64,000 nt of DNA, from positions 69,273,482 through 69,337,481 of the forward strand of contig CM070562.1 in the NCBI GenBank assembly GCA_036346405.1, given 5' to 3'. The translations under genes were made by a program, and so were the position numbers. Each line of letters opens with the position of its first letter. Positions within the stretch are counted from its first letter, which is position 1. Shown here one piece after another: positions 56,270 to 64,000 of this stretch. Under the pieces are notes generated by a model. That model was not told where the DNA came from, did not search any database, and saw only the letters and a program-made list of their open reading frames with translations. The DNA is from Phyllostachys edulis (taxonomy: Eukaryota > Streptophyta > Magnoliopsida > Poales > Poaceae).

Positions 56270-57431
56270 TGCTTTCACGACTTGGGCGATCCCTCATGAC
56301 GTGGCCCATTCCCTTGCAACGGTGGCAAATAATCCCAACAGACGCCCGTGGAAGCAACCAAGAAGAACTCTTGGTCGGGCATGCACACTAGTAGATTTGC
56401 TTACCTCGGGTGCATGTGATGGTGTTTGAGGTGTCATGAACGCGCCCTACTCAAGGAGGGGGCAGCAGACCGTGTAGCCAAAGGTGGGACTATTTTAACT
56501 TGACCCGGCGTTGTTCTTGGTGTAGACGTGCTTCCAAAATTGTTCCTTGGCCTCTTGCCGTCGTCCCCGCAATTCCTTTTTCGCGGCGTGCAAGTTGAAA
56601 CAATCTAGGATACTATCATATTCTTTGTAATCAACTATGTCCTGAATTTCACGTGTTAATCCTCCATAAAAACGTGCCATCGCAGCCTTTTCATCCTCAA
56701 TAATGTCACAACGTAACATACTAATTTGTAGCTCCTGATAATATTCTTCTACAGATCTATTGCCTTGGTTTAAGCATTGCAATTTCTTAAGCAAATCACG
56801 TTTAAAAGAAGGTGGAACAAATCTATTACGCATAGCAACCTTTAGAGCATCCCAAGTAGTAGGCGCTAATCCATCATTGCATACTCTATTCCACCAAATG
56901 ATGGCGAAGTTTTTAAATTCACTTGTGGCTTGTCGAACTCTATGCACTTCAGAACTAAGTGAGCATTAAATTTCGTTTCACCGTCAACTCCCAATCTAGA
57001 TATGTTTCAAAGATCATAAGCACCCACAAAAGATGGTATAGTGAACTTGACTTTAGCATATGGATCATCATTAACACGCGCATTATGTTGCTGAATGTTA
57101 TTACCTCTCATACCTTGACGGTTGAAGTTCAACGGTTTCGTTGTCGTGCATCAAAGGCGCCGTGGTTGTGCATCTCATTTCCATTGTCAAACTCATGGTC
57201 ATGGGCTGCACCATGAGGACCCACACGCCCATTGTTCGGTGGTTGATTGGCCAAACCATCAATGCGTGTGTTGAGCATTGCGATACTATCATTGAGTTGC
57301 TGCAGTGTAGCAGTTGTTTCTGCAAACTTCCTATCAATGTCATCATTAATAGCGTGGCGGTGCTCATCCAACACCCTCGTGAGCTCTTCCCTCAAAACAC
57401 ACTCTTGCGCATCCAATTCCTCACCTGCCAT
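56270..57431 (-). pseudogene. gag of CRM/Reina-like chromovirus
   Basis: Minus-strand start ATG at 57431: a coiled-coil N-terminus (EELTRVLDEHRHAINDDI) and a histidine/asparagine-rich stretch. A frame change near 57130-56950 then leads to the Gag core RQATSEFKNFAIIWWNRV, TTWDALKVAMRNRFVP, FKRDLLKKLQCLNQGNRSVE, EYYQELQISMLRC and REIQDIVDYKEYDSI. A knuckle CHRCKGMGHV at about 56345-56290 has its last cysteine changed to arginine. Non-functional. Confidence 0.85.
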
Positions 57432-57437
57432 GGTTAG

Positions 57438-58822
57438 TAAAAGACAAAAGACAACACAAAGATATTATCCCTATCAACTACTAGGTGGTGGGAGGTGGGA
57501 TCACACACTCTCAAGCCGCCTTACCAAGCTCTTATGAATTTCTTACCAATTGCGGCAGTGGTATGATCGGAGAAGGTGGGATGTACGATCGCGGCGAATG
57601 GCGAATGCGAGGATCCAAATCGAGGGCCGAAAGTATGTGGAGCTTGACAGTAAAATTTTGTAGCAAGGAATAGCAAGAATGAAAACAGATTAGCAAAGTG
57701 AATCAAAGTCCACGGTACTCATCACGCTTCTTTGGCCCAAACGCTGCGTTCCTAGAACTAGCTCGAGCAAGTCAAATACAAGCACAATAGAACAAAATTC
57801 GCAAGGCAACCGATTTCTCCGTGGGTGGTCGTGGACCAACTATGGATTGTCGTGAGCCACCGAGGGTGGTCGAGACCAAATGAGGGTGGTCGTGAGCCAA
57901 CCGGGTGGTCTCTTTTTCGTTCTTCTTTTTTTTTTTGCTTCTCTCTTTCTTTCTTTTTCTTTTTTTTGACTGCCGAAACCCAACTGAAGGTTCCTCTCTT
58001 TTTTTTTTTCGAAAGTGACCTTGACTCACAACTCTTCAAAACCCTCTTCTGGGTCTGGGGATATATGTAGGTCACAAACTTTTTCCGGAGAGCAGGGGTA
58101 TAAAGGTAATAAAAAGATACTCTCTCTCTCTCTCTCTGAACTTTGGGTAGGTGGTCGAAAGGGTAGGTGGTCGGATCTGAGGAGGTGGTCGAGCCGACTA
58201 GGCCGTCGAACCCGAGGAGGTGGTCGAACTCAAGTAGGTGATCGAACTCGAAGAGGTGGTCGAATCCGAGGAGGTGGTCGAACTCGAAGAGGTGGCCGAA
58301 TCCGAGTGGGTGGTCGAATCCGACTGGGTGGTCGAACCCGAGGAAGTGGTTGTATCTGAGGATGGTGGTCGAATCCGACTTGGGGGGTCGAATCCGAAGA
58401 GGTGGTCGAATCCAACCGGGTGGTCGAACCCAAGGGGGTGGTCGTATCCGATCAGGTGGTCGAACTCGAGTTGGTTGGAAGTCGAAACTGAGTACGTGGT
58501 CGGATGAGGGTGATGACACAATCTCGGCTATAGTAGACAAAACAACGGATGCAACCAAGGGCAAGCCGAGATACACGATGACCGTAAACAAAGAAAGACT
58601 CGACGCTAGAAACTAGATCACGACGACTAGACCAAAGAACAGAGACACCGACGATGGACTCAATTCAACAACGCGAAAACCGAAAACACAATCGCGAAAG
58701 GCACAGAGTGGTTTGGACAAGCGGAAGAACTAAAATCTAAAACTTTTGTGGGGCAATTTTACGACTCTAGGTGATGAAAACAACTAACAAAAAGGGATCA
58801 ATGAGATTACCTAACGGGCAAC
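57438..58822 (-). other. 5' leader of CRM/Reina-like chromovirus
   Basis: Non-coding leader between primer site and gag on the minus strand. It holds long T/C tracts (57925-58010), a (CT)n microsatellite at 58117-58136 and the 18-bp minisatellite at 58148-58505. The 277-codon frame 58591-57758 is open only because it is made of these repeats. Confidence 0.6.
58148..58505 (-). repeat. 18-bp GGTGGTCGAA minisatellite in chromovirus leader
   Basis: About twenty units of the form GGTGGTCGAACTCGAAGA / GGTGGTCGAATCCGAGGA. Since 18 is divisible by three, several frames stay open on both strands and give periodic six-residue peptides. Less regular GGTCG units continue at 57829-57910. Confidence 0.85.
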
Positions 58823-58838
58823 CCGGTGCTCGATACCA
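58823..58838 (-). promoter_or_regulatory. Primer-binding site of CRM/Reina-like chromovirus
   Basis: Minus strand TGGTATCGAGCACCGG, two bases from the LTR; a variant of the initiator-Met type site. Confidence 0.8.
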
Positions 58839-58840
58839 CT

Positions 58841-59731
58841 TGATGAATCACGGTGGTCCGATCTTCCGATAGGTTCGATTGATTTAAATCGTGAGGACGT
58901 TGACGCTTTGAGGCTTCCGACCCGCAGATCGTCACCTCGCAATTCGCTACACCCGCACGATCGCCGTTATCAACCACGCTTGCACGCGATCGACCTTACC
59001 ACGAGGGTTATGATTCCCGCAAGCAATCAAGCAACTCACAAGAACAAGGTAGATGCAATCTGAAATATATTATAATATAGATGAAGTTCACAAGTGGGGT
59101 TCTCAAACCGAACAAGCGCTAAACCGCAAAGTGGCGTAATAATCTAAGAAAAACCCACCCTAAACTGTGGCGGTTGCTACAATATATAGGGGGAAGAACA
59201 TGAGGAGGTGACCTAGGGTTGTGCCGCCATGTGGAGAGGCGTACACATCCCGGCTTTGACTCGCCATGCTTACAAGGCCAGATAGGCCCAAAACGGTGAC
59301 GCAACACCTTATTTCAAAGTCTCTAACCAACACCCAATGTGGTCGCTACTAGTCGTGGGCTCGGTCGTTGAGCTTGAGGTTTGCTCATAAACCCGGCACT
59401 GGTCGAGGACTAGTCGAGGACTGGTCGAGAGGTTGAGACCGGTCGAGAACCGGCAGATCTGGTCGAGAGCGGGTACACTGGTCGAGAGCTTGCAGATCAC
59501 CGAGAATCGGTCGAGACGGTTTGGATCCTCCCATTATTCCTAAGTAATGTAAGATCACAATTTTAGGTAGCATACCATTCTCGCATCGATAAATTATTAG
59601 CACCTAGAAACGAGCTCACCTCATAATTTAAGTGACGTGCACGAGCTCTTGTCATAGGACCTTGTAGTTTAGCAACCGGATCTGGAGGACTTTGTGTAGT
59701 GCGTGTATCCGAAGAAGTGATGTCCTCATCA
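58841..59731 (-). repeat. 5' LTR of CRM/Reina-like chromovirus
   Basis: 891 bp. Nearly all of its differences from the 51881-52782 copy are indels of one to three bases, concentrated at GGTCG words (59397-59520), a pattern discussed in the findings. Confidence 0.93.
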
Positions 59732-59736
59732 GTATA

Positions 59737-61908
59737 TATGATGGGTGATATGCTATGTGCTTGTTTACTTGCTCCTATGCCTTATTGTGGATTAAGAACA
59801 TTTTGAGCTTTATCTTATCTTGGATAGCATGTGCTGCAATTGTCTTATCTATCTCCATGCTCATGTCTTAAATTGTTGATTATATGCTTTTATGAGCTTT
59901 GGATTATTTGCTGCTATTCATGCTAGTCATGTGTCTTGGTACTATTTCTCTAGATATTGTCTCACTAACCCAGTACCAAGGCATAGACTTTTCTGTCTCT
60001 TTGGTGTAGTCTTTTCAGTTGAGAAGAAGAACATGTGATTCATGATTTCAAACTGTTGGTTCTTCACTCATCATCGCTACATCTCACTACCAAGCAGTGC
60101 GACTCAGGTTCGAGCTTCTATACCTTACATTTCTGTATGGTATCCCTAGTCTACCTCGCATAGCATCTGTTTTGTGTCAGGTGTTGGGCTTGTTGTGTTC
60201 AGGGTAGATAGGAGGCTCTGTTCTAGCATGTGTTTTTTCTAGGCACTCTTCTTATCCCTTGGTTTTCTAGGATGCACTCTTCTCACAGCCTAGGTCGAGC
60301 TTGTCTCTCAGTCTCTGGTCCTTAGCAGGTTTTTGAGTTGCCTGTAGGTCTTTTTAGTGATGGTGTGTTGCTCCCTAGCTTTTCGAGTTGCTTTTCTAGA
60401 GATCTTGTGTTGTTTGAAGTCTTTGTGCTAGTTTTGTGGAGTCCTAGGCTCATTTGGCAGATATCCTCTCAAATCTTTTAGAGCCAACAAGGTTTGCCAC
60501 CTTGAGAAGTGAGTTAGGGTTAATTTTTCCCTATGGGATGTTTTGAGGGGGAGTTTGCTCTTTTTGCATTCATTTGTATCATAATGCATTTTTCATTTCA
60601 GCAACTTGCATTGTAATATAAACTTGTGGAGCTTTGATTATTATCCTTGTATGACTTGATTTTATGCTTTATATCCTGCCATGTCTTGTACTAGTTTGCT
60701 AGATTTCTGTTATGGCTTTTTATGTATAGCTTAGCTTTTGCCATGCTAGCTTTATTATCTGTGAGCAAACCTAATCATAATATGACTTGTTGGATCTTGT
60801 GACTAGTTTTGCTATAGTGATCCTCTCATGATTCATGCCATGTCATATAGGCTTAATTGAGTCTTGAACCTATTCTAAGTTTTAAATTGAGCTTTGATAA
60901 TTCTTAAGTCAAGCAAATGAAAAATGAGCTTTTCTGTGCGAAAAAACTGATCTCACCAATTCTTTCTCATGAGACGGCTTGCCATTGCACTAGGCATGAA
61001 CTCAGGGGGAGTTTTGGATGACCCAGACTATTCTCTTAAGCTTTTGTTGCTTGGGATGGTCGTAGTGAGGCTTGAGATCTAGCACAATGCTAAGAAAACA
61101 AATTGGCAATTGGTTAAAGCTTAGGAGGCAGTTGTGGATGGCTCCTAGTCCATGACTTACTTTACTAAGATAAAACCAATCATTTTCAGCAAAGTGCTCA
61201 AAGTGCTAAATTCTAAGTGCTTGAACAAATTGATTCAAAATTGATCTCAAATGCTCAACATTGACTCATTTTCTAGCTTCTGGCTCCATTTTGCTTATAG
61301 ACATGGCCTGACTCATTTTTGGATACCTTTAGTTAAACTGTGATCTTGAGCACCTTGTCATGCCTTCAATTTATTTAATATCAGATTGTTGCTATTTTGG
61401 CCTTAGCTTTGCTGTACATGTTTTGCCATACTTGATTATAGCTTCTTCACATAATAAGGCTTGGTGTAATACTTGTACAGTCTTCATGGATAATCTTCAT
61501 GGCTCCTTTTGCTCAAATTACAAACAAAACAAAAAAAAATGAAAAATTACAAAAATTACAGCCATTCCATTACTTTCATGCTCTATCTTCTCCATGCACC
61601 TTGATGAATTCATTGTCAAAGGGGGACAAAAATGGGACAAAAATGCTGTTTTGGATGCTCTCTGTGCATTTTCTGAAAGGTCAATTAGAACACTTGTTCT
61701 TTCTTATGGATCTTGAGTGAGATTTTCTGGAATTTGAAGCTCTCTTTGCTTTCATCGCTTTATCTCACTTGTCAAGTTTTTGAAGCCAACTTGGTCATTT
61801 CCTTGCATTCATTTGCTTTTAGGACCAAGTTGTGCCTTTGTCTTGGCGATTTCCTTTTCTTTCAAACCTCAAAACATTCATTTTTGGAAATTGCCAATGT
61901 GTTCATCA
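59737..61908 (+). other. Sirevirus 3' spacer, right part
   Basis: About 2.2 kb of T-rich sequence with recurring tgctta, catgct and gagcttt words, continuing 51461-51880 across the nested chromovirus. No integrase, RT, RNase H or envelope-like frame is seen; the longest open frames are under 80 codons. Confidence 0.6.
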
Positions 61909-61918
61909 AGGGGGAGAT
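61909..61918 (+). promoter_or_regulatory. Polypurine tract of Sirevirus
   Basis: AAGGGGGAGAT directly before the 3' LTR start TGTGAAC. Confidence 0.85.
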
Positions 61919-63835
61919 TGTGAACATCATGAGGATATGCTCATGATCCTAGGTGATGTTACAATTGGCAATTTGGTTGAAGGTTTGTTGGAATTCTTGT
62001 TTTTCAGAAAGTTTCAGCAAAGTGTTAGGATAATCGGAAGAACCGGCGTTTAAAGGGCGGTACGACCGCAGAACGGTACGACCGCAAGTTGTGTGGCGGT
62101 AGTACCGGATCGCGGTTATACCGATTGGTAGATGGCGGTAGCTTAATTCCAGAGAAGGTGTTTTGGGAGTTCTGGTCTTTATTGGAAATCGAACGATCAT
62201 AGATTATTGAGCTATGCGATCGCAGATCGGTAGTCTACCGGTAACACGGTGGTTGTACCGATTGTGTTGAGATTGTCGGCCATTTTGGAGTTTTGGCTTT
62301 GGGATAGGTCATATCCATGTTTATCTTTGTATATGTGTTGCATATTGCATGTTTTGAGCTAACGTGGGTCAAGTTGTGAAGAACTTGTTCCCTGAGACGA
62401 TTTCTTGGTTTATTGTCGTCGGTGTGGCTTGGAGGTCAACGACGGTCAACGGTGAGGAGGATCGACTAAGCTTGGAGAGCCGAGGTCCGAATCGATCATG
62501 GATGCCGGTGAGGTCAGTGACTCAAGCATGGCGCAGAATGGACGAGGTTGATCGAAGCGGCTATTCGACATACTGTTGGTTGGATCAAGCGGCGCGGGGG
62601 TCGGTGCAAGTGCCTTGGTGGTTCCGATGGGATTCGGACGGGAGAGACTTGCCGACATGATGAGAGCCGTGATCAAACTACACGTGGCGGAGCAGGTGAT
62701 TGCTTCGACAGGATTGGACTCGGTCCATGGAGAAGGATCGAGAAGGGGTATTTTGGTAATTTCACCAAATACCGCCTTGGTGACCTAATGCCAACCCGCG
62801 GCGCAAGGCGGTGCAAGGCCAAGAAGTGGATTAGGTCAAGAAAAGTGAAGACGGCGCTTTGAGATGCGTGCGTGTGTCCTGCTTGTTATTGGGCCTAACG
62901 GAGCCCATTAGGGTTAAGTCTTTTAGAAGCTCTAGGCCTCATATAAATAGAGAGGGTGCTGTTCATAGCAGCCCAAGCACTTCATTTTGCATACCCTAGT
63001 TTGGTGTTAGGGTTTAGGGAAGAAAAGAGAGGCTTAGGCTCTAGAGAGATGGATTGTGTGTGTGCTCATGGATTGAGCTCTTGTCCTCCTTGAGGGAGTG
63101 GTCAGAACCATTAATCATCAATCATCAATCAATCCTTGCAAGTTCTTTGAGATGAGCTCTCTTCGTTCTTGCACCTTATTTTGATGATTTTGAGTGCTTC
63201 CTTAATCCTGTAGTTTTTGGTTGATTTCGTGCCCTCTTACTCCTTGCTGGGACATGTGGGAACATATCTAAGATCATCTAGATCATCAATCTCCCACGAG
63301 CAAGTTTTGGATCAAGTTTTTCATTTTGCTCATGTTTGAACCCTCCTTCGTAAATTGGAAAAAGATCAAAACTTTGACGAGATCTGGACGATCGTTGCTT
63401 GAATAGGTTCCCGACATCATTAGGAAGATGTGTTTCAAATTTGGTGGAGTTTGGCCAAGCGGATCAAAAGTTACGTCGATTTTTGTTTTCGTTTTTGAGG
63501 CTGTTTACTGTTCATTCGCCTGATTTTACTATTCATACGGAACGACCGGTACTGTTCATCCGTTTGTACCGAAAACCGGAACGACCGGTACTGTTCATCA
63601 GGTTCGATCGGTACTGTTCATCAGCACTGTTCATTAGGCTGATTTTTTTGTTTTTGGTCGTTTCTTTTGGGGATTTGAAGGAGATTCAATTCAAGACTTC
63701 CGCTATGCTTATATATATTGATCTTCATAGTTCTTATAGCTATTGGAGTCAATATCATGTTTGAATCTGATCAGCAAAGCGAAAAATAGATAGTGCTCCT
63801 ATTCACCCCCCTCTAGTCGCCTTTCCGGTCCTACA
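61919..63835 (+). repeat. 3' LTR of pol-less Sirevirus
   Basis: 1917 bp, same ends as the 5' LTR. Keeps regular CGGTACGACCG dyads at 62056-62085 where the 5' LTR is scrambled. In turn it is irregular at 62186-62240 where the 5' LTR is regular. Confidence 0.93.
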
Positions 63836-63840
63836 TATAC

Positions 63841-64000
63841 ATATAAATATACTTTCCAATTGTGTCACGCCTTAGAGTGGGAGGCACAACCTGGGAATCC
63901 TCAGAGCCCCCACCGTAGACATGCGACGGGGTGCTATTGGCCGAAGACTCCTCGAGGGGCAAGCCCGCTATCCCAAATGAGCTCGCCACCCCCTCCCTAA
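63841..64000 (-). pseudogene. Retand antisense ORF, segment beyond the Sirevirus
   Basis: On the minus strand one frame is open across this stretch and reads VASSFGIAGLPLEESSANST, then PSHVYGGGSEDSQVVPPT. It continues the Retand sequence interrupted at 46639 and runs off the window. It may be an upstream exon of the antisense gene at 44752-46140; continuity of frame is not shown. Confidence 0.4.

Larger units (their letters stand above)
51881..59731 (-). mobile_element. Complete CRM/Reina-like chromovirus on the minus strand
   Basis: LTRs 51881-52782 and 58841-59731 with ends TGATGAATCACGG...CCTCATCA, perfect 5-bp duplication GTATA (51876-51880 and 59732-59736), primer site beside the right LTR and a purine-rich tract beside the left, so transcription runs right to left. 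Coding order on the minus strand is gag, protease, RT, RNase H, integrase. The integrase frame runs on into the left (3') LTR. All genes carry stops or frameshifts. The integrase end (KDRFPELRKSKLMPRADGPF) and gag style fit the CRM or Reina clades; I cannot separate the two. Confidence 0.92.
46640..63835 (+). mobile_element. Sirevirus (Ty1-copia), complete ends but pol largely missing
   Basis: LTRs 46640-48555 and 61919-63835 start TGTGAACATCATG and end CTTACA/CCTACA. The initiator-Met primer site follows the first LTR, a polypurine tract precedes the second, and a perfect 5-bp duplication TATAC flanks the unit (46635-46639 and 63836-63840). Without the nested chromovirus it is about 9.3 kb. 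The internal region has gag and the start of protease, then runs into spacer sequence; integrase, RT and RNase H are absent. It inserted into the antisense region of the Retand element. Confidence 0.92.

Noticed and set aside
57758..58591. 277-codon open frame on the minus strand
   Set aside because: It is built from the 18-bp minisatellite and T/C tracts in the leader of a chromovirus; no domain, and several other frames over it are open as well.

Overview
The window is repeat-dense heterochromatin from a flowering plant, most likely a grass (Poaceae). I see no intact host gene, rRNA, tRNA or CRISPR. Almost everything can be assigned to LTR retrotransposons and DNA transposons nested inside one another. 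The grass assignment rests on the combination of a Tat/Retand-type Ty3 element, Sirevirus-type Ty1 elements with long LTRs, Tekay-like and CRM/Reina-like chromoviruses and an Angela/BARE-like LTR. It is an inference, not a proof.

Layout. 1-9502 is a mosaic: LTR fragments (1-605, 6612-7198, 7199-9502), a tandem pair of Angela-like LTR segments (1147-3737), a Mutator-type MITE with a 9-bp target duplication (3959-4329) and scraps of Retand gag between duplicated GC-rich pieces (3738-5998). From 9503 to the right edge runs one broken Retand-type Ty3 element on the + strand: LTR (9503-10112 and 12903-13480), primer site (13483-13500), gag and start of protease (13501-19798), end of integrase (42706-43615), a ~74-bp hairpin minisatellite (43806-44470) and a decayed antisense ORF (44752-46140, apparently resuming at 63841-64000). 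Its RT and RNase H are missing.

Retand is split by a Sirevirus solo LTR (10113-12902), a solo Ty3 LTR with TSD AATAA (13690-18229), a chromovirus LTR-gag fragment (19799-21214) and a minus-strand Sirevirus piece (21215-42705). The LTR of that Sirevirus piece carries a hAT MITE (21585-22099, TSD GGGTGAAT) and a complete Tekay-like chromovirus (23497-41198, TSD CCTCT). The chromovirus 3' LTR in turn carries a 2.4-kb hAT transposon (35619-38027, TSD GTTGAACC) that has captured exons and introns of a type-B cytokinin response regulator. A second, complete Sirevirus (46640-63835, TSD TATAC) interrupts the antisense region. It lacks most of pol and holds a complete minus-strand CRM/Reina-like chromovirus (51881-59731, TSD GTATA).

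Nesting gives a relative order: Retand oldest, then the Sireviruses, then the chromoviruses, then the gene-carrying hAT. All coding regions carry stops or frameshifts. Some indels look clustered enough that assembly error should be excluded. The items most worth checking are the response-regulator-capturing hAT, the antisense ORF with its hairpin minisatellite, and the pol-less Sirevirus whose Gag carries seven CxxC pairs.
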